From assembly GCF_009389715.1 (NCBI RefSeq), contig NC_052404.1, positions 2,534,738 to 2,598,737 on the forward strand: a stretch of 64,000 nt of DNA. Reading direction: 5' to 3'. The DNA comes from Phoenix dactylifera. Lineage: Eukaryota > Streptophyta > Magnoliopsida > Arecales > Arecaceae. The notes beneath the pieces were generated by a model that was not told the origin of the DNA, did no database searches, and saw only the letters and a list, made by a program, of their open reading frames with translations. A program made the position numbers and the translations under genes. Shown one piece after another: positions 39,878 through 52,292 of the stretch (position 1 is the first letter of the stretch; each line of letters begins with the position of its first letter).

Positions 39878-42864
39878 AATAGCTTGACCACTACCATGTT
39901 TCTTTCAAGATGCATATTAAGTTCCTTTTTTTTAATCAGGTGGAAGAATCATATAAATCTAGTATTAATACATCCCAAAAGATCAGAAAATAAAATATCA
40001 TGAAAAGAAAGAGAAAAGGTTGTATAGTCTACCCTTAAGGCTCCATCTAAGTATTTTGCCATATAGAAAGCAATCCAATCCACTATATTATTTGCCTCAC
40101 AATAGATATAAATAGCATGGAAAGAAGTATAGCTCTCAGCTATCCTCCAGATATCCTACAGTAAGGGGTGTCCATCCATCTTGAGATTCTGTTTTCGTTA
40201 TCTATCCAATCACCATCATTGAGTCACCTTTTAGGTAAATAAGATTGGCCCGAGAATGAACTTTGTACAGCTCATGCTTTTCCATACTGTTCTCAACTCA
40301 ACCCTAACAACAGAAATATTATGAACATGAGTGCCACCAGCAGCAATGAATCTGGAGTTGCTAGCTTCACTTCTAGGTAGTTTCTTTTATTTGTTGTGTC
40401 CCTTACTTTTGCCTTTCATAGTTTTCTTATTCTATTCTCATACACAAGATGTAAGATAAAGAGAAGAAGAGGCAGGAAAAAAATAAAAAGAAAGGGATCA
40501 AAAAAAAAAGAGGGGTGAGGGGATGGAGTGGAAATGTTTGCTTTTCACATGTTCTGGAAGCTCACTGGAAGCACATCCTATACCCACTTCATAAGCAATT
40601 TATATTGTATGTGGGTGTGATTGTGCATGTGTGTGTGCATGTGCAAATGGTGGTAGTGGTGGTAGCGGTGTGGCAGAGTGTGATCCATTTTTTTGCAAAG
40701 GGTGATCTATTTTCTTGTATCTGAACCGAAATTAGCTCCTGCACTTGCTCTCGCTTTAAGTAACTAATGACGGGATCAATTGGGATTTTGGAACAGTAAA
40801 GGTACTTCTACATGGCTTAACTGCATTAATTAAAAATTCTTCATATGTTCGTTGTGATTAATTCCGAGTGTTCAATTTAGTGATAGAAAATCCAGTTGCA
40901 TATATGGTAATACCTACATATTCTCATCATGTTTGTTGTGATCAATTCTGAGTTGTATGTTTAGTGATCGAAATTCCAAATGCATATACAGTATGATCTC
41001 AAGCAATATATGTACTAGTTTGCTTCTTTTCATATTTTCAACTAGTTATGATCTTTTATGCGCAGATTAGGACAATGAAGATGCATTAATGCTCCATGCA
41101 AATGTGAATCATGCATTTTCTTATCTTTAAAAATTGTCCTGGTCAAAAATCATTATTGTCCATGTATATTTTATCATATCATTAATTTTAATCATGCAAC
41201 TATGCAAGATTGTCTCCATCTAGGAATGTGAACATGCCAAGCTGCAAGTATTATTTTTAATCCTATCAAATTCTTAGATATATTTCAACTAGAATCAATT
41301 TATGGACATCCCTATCACTTATATAAGTCTTTTGACGGTCACGTAAAACCTATTCCTACGCCATATATCTCAAGTCTTCCAGATAACTAGTAAAAAATTT
41401 TAAATATATGCTCATACAACCAAATTGACTCCAAATAAGCCAAAATTGGAGTACCATGGTTCTTGCTCATCTTCTCTGACTATTTTAGGTTTACATTTTT
41501 CTCTATTGATACTTCATACAAATTATAGGGGTTCGGTAAATTTCCATATAGTGACGGCATAGCTAAATTAAAAGCCTCGTGAATTACTGATCTTGATACT
41601 AGATGTCTCAATAGATGGCTACGATATTTTTTTTGATAATATATTAGAATAAAAAAGTATTTTATCTTGTTTCTAAATTTTAGGATGATAAACTCTATGG
41701 CCACTTAGGAACCTTGAAAAACCTTTTTTGATGGATCAATTTCCCTTTCACATCTTTCCTACAGTGCACACATTAGCTCCTAAGTGAGTTTTATATACAC
41801 TAGTTTTTGTGATTTCAGGAGAAGCATGTACATGTATTCTTGCAAAATACCCAACATTTTGGTGATGAATGAAATGAGCATGTTGACTGCAAAGCTAAAA
41901 AATAGTTCTGGGTCCATCCAATCACAAGCATTTTACGTCATCTGGTCGTTGAAAGGGAGAGCCATCAAATCAAGAAAGTGGGGCTTCTTACGATTTGCCC
42001 AATGATTGAAGAATCCTTGAAAACTTCTTCTCATTCTTTTCATACTCATTGAGAAATAATTGGCTTGCCAGCTTTTTTTTTATTATTTTATTTTTAAGGG
42101 AAGACTGACTTTGCCATGGACTAGGTTCCAATGTCTAGCTGGCAACAAATGAATATTTAAATATTAAATAAATATTATAATTATTAAAAAGATATTTTAT
42201 AATTTGAGCACATGATCGAGATTGGCAGCAAGCGAAATACCTACTTGCAGATCCAATTGAGATGTTAGGCCTCCTAAAAATAGTTTATCTTTGCGTGCCA
42301 AATGTACCGGACTTTAAAAAGAGAAAAGTTGCTTCAACAAAAAAGAATAGTCGATCTTATTTCCAGTATTCTGCTCCATCACCAATACCAAAGACAACAT
42401 GGTGATAAGAAAATTTATAGTTGTATTGAGCATCGGTTGTACAAAATTCTGATATGTTTGTCTAGGTTGATTGTTTCATAAAAAAATATCATTAACAATT
42501 TTAAGCAATAATTATAGTTAAAGCTAAATTACCTTGCATGGTTTTTTTTTTTGTGGGCGGTTTTAGGAATAATTCTCTCCGAATACAAATGTTGATGATG
42601 TCATAGTAGAACTGCAACAATGTCATGAATTATTGTTATTATTTTTTATGATAATATAAATGGATGTTATAGTTAGAAACATTCATAATTGAAATGATAT
42701 TACTAGCTTCAAGATTTTTTTGCCGTAGTTTATATACCCTCTAAATACTCCAACGAGTCCGGCTCTTTTTCATTATAATTTCTATATGACATCTGCATAT
42801 TAATATATGAAAATAAATAAATGATATAGATATAAAAAACTAAAAAAAAGTTGATATAGCACAA
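39878..42864. other. Intergenic, no gene seen
   Basis: AT-rich DNA with a TG-rich stretch at 40610-40670. No coding signal. Confidence 0.5.
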
Positions 42865-43236
42865 CTGCAGGGAAAGAAAAGAAAGAGTAAGAACAAGGGA
42901 GGGAGAAGGAAGAAGAGGTTATAGAGATGCAGGAAGAAGAGAAGGGGAGGAGGAAGAAGAAGAAGAACAAAAAGGAGGCTAGGATTTTTTCAACCAATCA
43001 TCAATTACCTCATACGTGAGAGGGGTGATCTTTATATAGACCTTACATATTGACCCAATTACATAAACTCAATTAACTAGTCTAATAACAAAATAATTGA
43101 CCAAATTGATTTGACTAAGACAAAAGCAAATAGTGCAATAAACGAAAATGACTCAGATTCAAATGGACCCAATCCGGATCTGACTCAATCCGGAGGCTCA
43201 AGATCATCTGAATGAAGGGCTCTGATATCCCTATCA
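42865..43236 (-). repeat. Copia-like LTR fragment, family A copy 2
   Basis: Diverged copy of 15959-16476 in the same orientation. Shared landmarks are the GA-rich tract after CTGCAG, the CTTTATATAG segment (TATA box on minus), GGCTCAAGATCATCT and a minus-strand start TGATAGGGATATCAG. Confidence 0.5.
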
Positions 43237-43669
43237 AAAGTGCTTAGACAGGCAAAATCAACTATCGGGGTTTCCAATCAATCTATATATGAATAAATTT
43301 TAAAAAATAACATCTAGAAAAAGATTTCTTCGATCGTTATTCTGAGCAGATGAAGCAGCATATCATACATATGCAAGAAGAAGAAGGGTGGAAAAAACTA
43401 TTTATTTTGCATAATAAAAACAATGTAAACATCTAATGTATTTAAAAATGAGGGTCCCGCAATAAGTCCTCTGTCTTACTATAGGTGTCATGGTAACTTT
43501 TATCAAGTCCGAATGATTGTGGACTACCAGATCCATTGGTCCGCTATATTTACCTTAGCCCGCAACTCGTAGCAACCCGCCATACGTACATGGTAAAAGA
43601 TAAAAGAGATATAAAGAAAAAATGGTCTACCAATTGTTACTACTTGGATGGCATTCTGGAGTTTGAGAT

Positions 43670-44234
43670 TAAGGTAGTTTATCTGGTTTATCATTGCTGG
43701 CTAGATAGGAATGCCCGAGTCTTGGAGGACAGAGGTGCACACCTGAGAGTGGTGATGGACATAGCCCAACTTCATGCGGCAGAGGTCTTTGGTATCACTG
43801 TGTCATCGTTCCTAGGGTTAGCAAGAAAAATCTGGAGCTTTCACTTCGCTCGTGTAGCGTCCAGGTGTGTACTCATCTCCTGGAAGCCCCCACATCCTGG
43901 TTTTCTTAAGGTGAACTTCGACAACAGTGCCCAGAAGGGCTGCGGTGCCGGCTTTGTCATCAGATATCAGCAAGCTAGATTAGTGGTGGGCGGGGGTTGG
44001 CGTATCTTCAATCAGTTTGTCGACAACATCAAAATTAGAGCTGCTTGGAAGGAAGTCTCCTATGCGAAACGGGTACCGAGGGTGGACTGTATTATTCTTG
44101 AGGAAAACTTCACCATGGTGATCAAAAGGATCCAAAATTTTGGACATGTTGATGGAGAAATGGGATTGTCTGGATGCTGGATTAGAAGTCAGCAAACATA
44201 TAACGTGCGCTCAAAAAAAAAAAAAAAAAAAAAG
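43670..44234 (+). mobile_element. Degenerate LINE 3' end with RNase H and poly(A)
   Basis: The open frame 43536-44240 contains the end of a LINE ORF2: VYHCWLDRNARVLED, then PHPGFLKVNFDNSAQKG leading into an RNase H-like region, and a 22-base A tail at 44213-44234. Key RNase H acidic residues appear altered or lost, so it is a fossil. Confidence 0.75.
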
Positions 44235-45834
44235 GCATAAAATGCATAACGTTCGTCCAATTTTTTTTTTTTTCAGCTGCGCATAAGCCACTCTCCATGG
44301 ATAAAAAATCACCTGCCATCATCCCGCTTGGAACCTGCAACATGCCAAGAATAGTCCTACATAGGCTTGGTCCAATCACCCGCAGCGTGATCTGTGAGCC
44401 CACATGACATCATATTTGTCGCACGGATCGCGCCTCCAAGAAAGTAAAAAGACTGTTTCTTCGAAAATTATCTACACCCACGTGAGGGAGGTACGGGTTC
44501 GGGCGAGGGAGTCTTGGACTCCCCTTTCCATGCGGAGTTTAGTCAAAAAAAAAAATTTATGGCGCATCACGTGGCACGTACGGGAGGCCGTTGGATAAAA
44601 CAAAAATACGTACAACTCCATGTGAGGAATCGCGAGCTGCTAACCCTCTATATTGCTATTTTTCGTTAGCTGAGTTACTTAAACTAGAGCTTATCATGAC
44701 CGGACTACGGACCTAAACCCCATTCAACCTCGTTCAGAATAGAATTATAAAAAATATTATTTATTTTTTTATTCTATATAAAAATTTAAAATTTATTCAG
44801 CGAATAATCGATTTGAAACTATATACACACTTGCACGGATCCTCATATACTTCCTTAGTTCAATCCCTGACATTCTCGTCTGGCTAAAAGTTCAAATCCA
44901 TTCAAATTTAATCATAAATACCTCTATCGGTCTATAGTCAGCCCTAATGGATCCATGCTGTAGTGTTCCCTAGTCTACATAGGCTATTGGCTGGGTCTGC
45001 TTTGATACCATTTGTCTTAATTCAAGACCTCACCCAAAATTGCTAGCCGAAATTTTTTTGGATTTTTCGATTTTGTATAACTATCCAAGATCTATCCAGT
45101 GAATAACTGATGTGAGACTAAACACACGCTTGCACAAGTCCTTACACATTTTTAGCTAGATTTTGAGCCGGACCTATATAAAATTTAATATTTTTCATGC
45201 CTAAGCTTGGCCTATGATCCGCTTTACTTTAAGTTGATGATAAAAAATAAAGTCAAGAGGAGATACAGGAAGTCAAGTAGGGAAGAAAGGAAAATATAGC
45301 AGAAAACGTTATAAGTTATAAATATGCCATCCTCTATGCTTCTCTTCGAGCAATTTGTAATCTTTTAACTATAGACCTCGCAACCTTGCTATTCATTTAA
45401 AAAACACTTGAATAGCTAGTGGTCCACCATACTACTACTATTACTCATGGAACCTAAAGATCCAGGTTTTAATAATTTGCTCATTCCTGCAGTGACTTGT
45501 GAAGTCCGATGACTGAAGACAATTAATCCTGATTCATTTATAATTTGATTGGTCGTAGATAACACAAACTGACTCAATTATTAAAAACTTCACCCAACTT
45601 CATCTATTTTGAACTGATTCCGGCTGCAGGTACAGGTTCAAATCAAAAATTACCACTCATAGTCCTCCTAAATATTGCACAAAAAACTGCTTTAAGGTAG
45701 GATGCCAATTACTTCCTAACTGGACCCTTGGTTTGATGGCAGAGCAAACAGAAATGCATGCTGAGCTTCAGCTGATGACAATGTATTGTGACAAAAATTT
45801 ATGCTAGCATATGAAAAAAAAAAAGATGAAATGC
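44235..45834. other. Intergenic with a repeated LTR-like segment
   Basis: Two diverged copies of one sequence end near 44860 and 45150, sharing TTTATTCAGCGAATAATCGA / TATCCAGTGAATAACTGATG and CACTTGCACGGATCCTC-like text. No gene seen. Confidence 0.5.
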
Positions 45835-46042
45835 TTTTTTTTTTTTTTTTTTTTTTTGCTTTAACGGGTTGGTCATACCATGCGTGTACGAACACATCCA
45901 ATAAAATCAGAAAATACAAGCTCACGGAGTGCTCGAGGCAACTTTCTCTCTCCTAACTGCAGGGTACTTCCTGAATGGTCAGCCACATAAGTCGCCACCC
46001 AGTCAGCTGTCCTGTTGTCCTCTCTAAATACATGCTTAATCT
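45835..46042 (-). mobile_element. 5'-truncated LINE 3' end
   Basis: On the minus strand about 55 codons end the RNase H domain (FREDNRTADWVATYVADHSG) and stop at 45873-45875, with a 15-base 3' UTR and a 23-base A tail (45835-45857). Same family as the copy at 24.6 kb. Confidence 0.85.
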
Positions 46043-46605
46043 GAAAGGTTCAATCTTTAGGCGACTTAGGCGGTCGCCTATGCTCCAGCCCAAAGAAGGC
46101 CCACTGCAGGAAAGGCCTCAAAGATAAAATGAAAAAGAAAAAGGCTCTTCTATGAGTTTACCTTAGGCCGACCTACTATAAGAAAGATCTTAAAAATAAA
46201 ATGGCCTTAGACCTCTAAATACATTCGGCCGCTCCGGCATCCATGTTAGTGGAAAAAAAGAAAGCCTCTCAGGAAAGATTTGCATGAGCCAGAGATGATC
46301 CGCCTCCTAAATTATACCGAGTTGATAGCCATTTGATATAAGGTAGCTATTTGATGTGACTCGTAGGGTGGATCTTCCCCTCCTTTTTCCTAATAAAGTT
46401 ATCTTTTTTTTAAAAAAAACACTTATTTGTTTTTTAATTTTTTGGTAAAAAGAGGAGCAGTGATCTTGACTCCAAAATAAAGTATTACTGGGTCTGAGAA
46501 ATACATACGAATATAAAAACCCTTACATACACATATATAGGATCAAAGATTTACAACGGTAAAAATGAAACATATGAACATAAAAACTTATACATACACA
46601 TATAG

Positions 46606-46679
46606 GTATGGAGACAGAATTTGAACCCGTGACCTCAAAGATACGAATCTTACAAGCTACCAAACTGTTCTATCCGTGC
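46606..46679 (-). pseudogene. Decayed plastid-type trnfM (CAU) fragment
   Basis: On the minus strand a 74-base stretch keeps AGAACAGTTTGGTAGCT and GAGGTCACGGGTTCAAAT, hallmarks of plastid initiator tRNA-fMet as I remember it. Most differences are C-to-T or G-to-A and the anticodon is changed to CGT. This fits a nuclear copy of plastid DNA decaying by deamination. Confidence 0.6.
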
Positions 46680-47339
46680 TGAAGAATTAAGAAAAAGTAT
46701 GGATACTTTTGCTAAAAAAATTTATTAAAGTAAGAATATAATTGATTTCACTATTTATGATTTCGTCTGAAAGTTTCTTAGACCTTATGTTGCTGGTCTT
46801 CAACTTTTCTGCCGCTTATCTTGCTTTCTTGTAAGCGGCCCCTGCTCAATAGTCTTGGCGATGTTTTTTGATGGAAAGTAGGCTTAGTGATGTTGGCTCC
46901 GGGAAAGTTCCATCCTGTGAAAAAAAAGTTGCAGGTCAAACACGCTGAAATGGTTTGGCTGTCCAACCCTAATACTAGTGACATCTCACTTTACCTTGTA
47001 ACTTCAAACTGATGAAAGGTGGATGACCTAACCAAACCTCATCTATATCTAGTCGTTCTCCCAGTTCATTCGATCTTGGTCGAAGGTCTATTTGTTTGAA
47101 CCCTCTTTTGCATTGCAAGTGGGTTGACTTTGGGCTGGGATGAGAAATTTCTTTGCAATGATTGGAGGTTCACCTTTTGCTCACACTTTAGTAAATTAGG
47201 TAAGTACAACTTAAATAATCCACCTATTCGACCTGCAATAATTAGATTTAAGCTTGCGCTTAACAGATTCAGATCGTAAATTTGTTGACTCGTTTAAACT
47301 ATTTAATAATTGGATTGGATTCAGTTTCCAACCCCTTAA

Positions 47340-47594
47340 TCCTTTTAACCTGTTTAATGATCAGGCCGGGTCGGGTTAAGTAGTTTACCTGCTTATTAAA
47401 TAGGTTAACATATTAACAGGTTAAATAGGTTATCTATTTCTTAAACAAGATTAAATAGATCGGGTCGGATTATCTGTTTAGTAATTATGGCATGTTCATA
47501 TTTCAAATTCTAACATGTTTAATAAACATATTAGATTTAGGTTTAGGATTTTCTGATCTGATCTGTATTTGATTCGACCCGATTGCCACCCTAA
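47340..47594 (-). mobile_element. Probable non-autonomous hAT relic
   Basis: The right end reads CCCGATTGCCACCCTA, complement of a common hAT start, next to TTAA/GGTTAAATAGG-rich sequence. The other end was not found. Confidence 0.35.
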
Positions 47595-48920
47595 GATGAG
47601 ATGGTGTATTTTGTGGAGGAGATTGAATTGAAAGGCCGCCAGCGACATCCTTTCTACAGACCTTTCATTGCTTCCTATGGTTTTATGGAGGAGGAGCACA
47701 CAACTCTGTTGCTCGACCCTACTTCAATTTGGAGGAACGTGATTGAGTCCACTCTAACTCGTTTGTCCGACTCATTGGGAAATACACTAGATAACCAAGG
47801 ATAGACTCAAAATTGATACCAACGAACAGGGTTTGAGTTCCACCTACATTGTTTTTTTTTTTTGGCAATTCTTGTTTTAGTAATTTTAATTGTTTCAATA
47901 AATTGGATGGGGGCGAGAAATCTCTTCTCTTATCTCAAAAAAAAAAAAAAATCCATCTACACTACATCTCATAATGCCAATAATAGCTGTTATAATAATT
48001 TTGAGCCACATATTTTTATTTAGAAAAGTAATAACCATCATAATACATTATTTAATGTTATCACAATCCCTTGTAGATAAATAACATGTTATTTATACTG
48101 TTTTCCTAGTAAAATATTATTTTTATTTTATTTTAGAATCAGTTCTTCTTCTCAAAAGAGACTGTAATATTTGAACAGTGATTGCAAAAATAATGCTGTT
48201 AATTTTTTTTTCTGTTATTGCTTATCATATAAATAGCCATCATAATAGTGATTATTTTTAATATTAGAACTTAAAATTATATCTTTAAGACAAATAATGA
48301 CCATTATAACGTCAATGCTGTAATCACGTTCTGGTCACCAACAATAAGTATAAAAACCCTAGAGATTTTTGTCAGCTTCCCGAACGGGGAATCCTTTGGG
48401 TGAGGGACCACTTGATCCGGTGACAGGTCATGTCATCATTGCCTTTGGATCGGTGGACCACCGGAAACGCTGCCGTGTCTCCCTCGCGTTTGGAAAAAAA
48501 AATGGAGGCATATTCACAGCGGTACGTTTTTTTGGGCTCTCAGGATTCATCTCGGAATTTGAAATCCTTGGGCTGAGGTTTGTGGCAGGTTCGGAAAAAG
48601 AAAGGTTCACTCCCTTCTGTTAAGGTTACCGTACCTATCACGAGAGCGGGGTCTTTAATAATGGCGGAGCTTCTTAAGTTTCAAATCAGTTTGACCCAAT
48701 GATGCAAATAATAAATATTAGAGTTATTGCCGGACAATTTGATTGCGCCAAACATTATCTGTCCCTATAAACATTGGTCATTCCAAACTTAATCAATCTT
48801 ACCGAACTACATCTTAATTAATCTATATTTAATTGTCCTCCTAATTCTATATAAGAACTGCTTCTGTACATTATAATTGATAGAAAAAAATATAATTTTT
48901 TTCTCTTATTTTTTTTGAAT

Positions 48921-49360
48921 TTTTTTTGCATGGATACTCTTCTAAATATCGAATTTTGCATAAATATTCTAACAAAATTGATATTTGCATGTATATCCTC
49001 GTAAAACTCTATTATTGTACAAATACCCATAATATAACGGTTGTTCTAACAGTATTAAGAAAAATCATATTTATATTAATTAAAAATAAAATAAAAATTT
49101 AAAATTATGCTATTGCCCCTGTCTTCTTCTTGTGGTATCGAGATCGCGTTGTGTACCTATTAAGGATATTTTAGTCATTTTAATTTAAAACTATTAATTT
49201 TTTAACGTCGTTAGATAACATGGGTAGATATGTAAAAACTAAAAAAAGAAAAGAGTAGAATGACAAAACAAGTGTTTGATGAGGGTATACATACAATATC
49301 AATTTTAAAAGGGTATTCATGCAAAATTCGATATTTAGGAGGGTATTTATGCAAATTTTT
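48921..49360. mobile_element. MITE with long terminal inverted repeats
   Basis: About 85 bases at 48921-49005 are the imperfect reverse complement of 49276-49360. Both arms contain TTGCATRRATACYC, then CTAAATATCGAATTTTGCAT. Overall about 440 bp. Long TIRs suggest a Mutator-like derivative, but the A/T-rich borders hide the target duplication. Confidence 0.7.
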
Positions 49361-49773
49361 TTTTTCAATAATAAAATTACCATACCCCGAGAATCTTTTA
49401 GCATACTTAGCTAGAACATGGATATTAATGAACTATGTTACATGGTTGCTCACTGCTTGATCTCAGAATCCATTTTATATAAAAGTGCTCCAGCATTTGG
49501 ACTTCATGAGACAGCTCCATTCTATTCCTTTCTCGATGGATAAATTAGTTTTGAGTATTCGAATACTGTATTTTTTTGTTTCATGGCCACAACCATCAAT
49601 ATGTAACACCTCCCTCGCAACATGTGGTTTACCGCTATAGGTACTGGACATAGCATAAATATAGTCATAATTTCTTAGCATTTGTATTTTTAAATAAGTT
49701 TATGATTTAATTAACACACATTTGATTTTGTGAGGCATATTTTTCTCACTAGGTCAAGATCAGAAAGGCGAAG
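49361..49773. other. Spacer before the retroelement
   Basis: AT-rich, no gene recognised. Confidence 0.5.
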
Positions 49774-49778
49774 GGAAC

Positions 49779-50150
49779 TGGTGCGGACACGAATACTGGA
49801 CTGATTATTTTGCGGGATTATGGTTGTCGCAGGAAGACGGTCCAGCCACTTTCATTGTGGCTGGATTGATTGATGATTTTCTTTTATTATTATTTATTTT
49901 ATGTGGGTTGGATTAGTTTGCATATTGTCTTGTGAGGGCCTCTTTCGAATTGTTTTTTTTAGTTGGGACTTATTTGTTATTTGGTGGCCCTATATATATA
50001 TAGGGCATGCATTTGTTATTTTTTTAATGAATTAATGCATGAAAATTAGTCTTCTTCTTCTCCCTCCTCCTCTCCTCTTTCTCTTCTTCTTCCCCTCTTC
50101 CCCTCCTCTTCTTCCCCCTTCCCTCTCATTCCTGCAGTTGTCCTGCATCA
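49779..50150 (+). repeat. 5' LTR
   Basis: Starts TGGTGCGG and ends GCATCA (TG...CA). Contains a palindromic TATA segment and a long CT-rich 3' half that probably forms the R/U5 region. Confidence 0.95.
49987..50006 (+). promoter_or_regulatory. Palindromic TATA element of the LTR
   Basis: A perfect 20-bp palindrome, GCCC, then (TA)6, then GGGC; the obvious TATA box for LTR transcription. The same sequence is in the 3' LTR. Confidence 0.7.
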
Positions 50151-50154
50151 GCTT

Positions 50155-50166
50155 TGGTATCAGAGC
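50155..50166 (+). promoter_or_regulatory. Primer-binding site, tRNA-iMet type
   Basis: TGGTATCAGAGC, four bases after the 5' LTR, complementary to the 3' end of plant initiator tRNA-Met. Confidence 0.92.
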
Positions 50167-52292
50167 AGGGCTGACTTTACCTCTGTTGCTGAAGTCAAGG
50201 GATCCAGTTTATGGACGGACCCCCGCCGATTTCTTTTCGGCCTTTTCCTCATCTATATTTTGCTGGAGTAGTTGCACCGCAGACGCCGGATCGTACGGAG
50301 GGTCACTGCACAACACGCATTCCGAAGAAGAAGGGACGTTCCCTTTCTTCTTTGTTTTCTTCCCTCTCCTTGATCTCATCTCCCGTGAGGACAAAAGGGG
50401 CAAAACCCTCCCGTCGGCCGCTTACCGCCCGTCGCCATTCCACCAATCCGCCTCACCATACGCCGTCATCGCCTTCGTCCCCCACCACCACCGTCTCCTT
50501 TCCTTTTTCCCTCCCTCGCGGTTCCTGCACAGAAGGGGAAGACCCCATTGCCGGCTACCCCCACAGTGGACCGAGAGGCAAATAAGCCCTCTTTTCTTCC
50601 CCCCCCCCCCTCGCCGTTTTCCCTTCCGGCCACCGCCACGCAAGCGCCAACCACCGCCTTCACCTTGCAGCGCCGCCGAATCGCCATTGGAAGCCACCGC
50701 GTTGCCCTGGAAGTTTCGGCCGCACCCTACAGCCACCGCCCGTGGCCGAAGCTCGGAGAAGGACGCCACCTCTTCACGAGACGCCGCCCCAGCACTCTCC
50801 TCCGTCGGTGCAACGCCTCCCCGCACCCACCGCCGCAAAATCCGGCGAGATCCGGCGGAAGCGAACGGACGGTTGAAGGTTGAAGATGATCTACAGTGCG
50901 AGTAAGAGCTAGACCCGTTAACCCATCACCCAATAGCCCGATTCAATTCAAAAAAAAAAAAAATTTCAAAATTCAAAATTTCAATATTGCGGATCGGACT
51001 ATCTTAACGGGTTGGGTCTGTTAACCCGATAACCCGAGTCCATTTGGGTTATCAAAAAAAAAAAAAAAGCGCTGCACGTGACGCGTAAGTCACGCACGTG
51101 CCGCGGTGTTCAGTCTCCTTTCCTCTTCCTTTTTAATCTCCCGATCCTCTTCTTCGTCTCCGATCACCGCCTCCCGCCGCACCACGCCAGCTCCCACGCC
51201 ATCCCACCACCAACATTCCCCGCGGCCTTCCACTGCTTTCTGCGCCACCGCCCTTGTCCCACCGCCGCTGCCATCTCCGCTGCTTGCACCACCGCGCCGC
51301 GCGCCGCCCACGCCTCTTCCGTACCGCCGCTTGCCGCTGCTAGTTGCTCTCACCGCCGCGCCGCCGCGTTGCCGTCGCCGCCGCCAAATCTTCTGCATCA
51401 CCACATTTCCCGTTTCTTTCCTCTGCCTCAGTGGTGATACTCCGCCGGCAGTCATCGGCCCGCCCGAGTCCACCACCCCACCACCACTCCCTACGCCCTC
51501 CCACCACCACCGATTTCTGCCTTCCACTGCTGTCAGCGCTCCCCGCTCGTTCCCCACCGCCGCTGCCACGCCTGCTGCTGCACCACTGCGCTGCGCGCTG
51601 CCCCTGCATTTCCTTGCCGCCGCTCGCCGCTGCTAAGTCGCCGCCGCACCGCCGCTTGAATTTGCCACCGCCGGTCACCGCGCCATCACTATCATCATTG
51701 GTGGTTCCTATCACGACCCGTCCCGACCGCAGCCTCCAATAGCTTCTCCGACTACCTTCAGGGAGGTACCAGTGACCACCTCCTCCGCCATCAGTCGTCA
51801 TAGATCTTCCGTCCAGCCTCAGCTTCTGTAGACCACGTCTCTTCCGCGCGCACGAATCTCTCTCCAGACCAGGTCAGCGTTGTTCTCCCATTTCCTGCAG
51901 ATTCAATTTGCTCAATTAAGTTGGCATTAATTTTCTTAATTTGTGTGTGGTAATGCGTCCACAAATCCAAAATACACGCGTTCACATATGTTCACAAGAC
52001 AAACAGAAACCCTAGTAGTAGCACTTTTAATATTAACTGTGAAGCTAGATCAATTCAGGGAAACATACATGGCTCCGTCACACCTTGCATATTCTGAAAA
52101 CTTAGTACTACTGGACTGCACTACTTGTTGGCCTGTGTCTTATATTAATTTTCAGTTTGCAATAACTATTTGCTAGGGAGTAGTTTTAGTTTATATTGAG
52201 CATCTACTTTGCAATTGTGAATTCATTTCATGCATTAGGTCTACTTAGGAACCTTTATAGTTGGTCGGCTAATACATTTTGTCATTCATTTT
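50167..52292 (+). other. Long GC-rich retroelement leader
   Basis: About 2.1 kb between the primer-binding site and gag. Segments 50200-50935 and 51070-51870 are rich in CCG/CCACC codon-like repeats and open in several frames on both strands; they are separated by an A-rich stretch with repeated GTTAACCCGAT-like text. I recognise no protein. It could be a structured leader or captured host sequence. Confidence 0.6.

Larger units (their letters stand above)
46043..48920. other. Intergenic, relics only
   Basis: Contains the plastid trnfM-like fragment (46606-46679) and a probable hAT relic ending near 47594, plus GC-richer DNA at 48360-48660 whose open frame shows no recognised domain. Confidence 0.45.

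Noticed and set aside
48369..48623. 84-codon frame in a GC-richer patch
   Set aside because: No recognised domain and an equally open antisense frame; insufficient support.
50039..51801. Several long open frames on both strands in the retroelement leader (up to 288 codons)
   Set aside because: They overlap in many phases, are Pro/Ser/Arg-rich because of CCG/CT repeats, and match no known domain; treated as composition artefacts.
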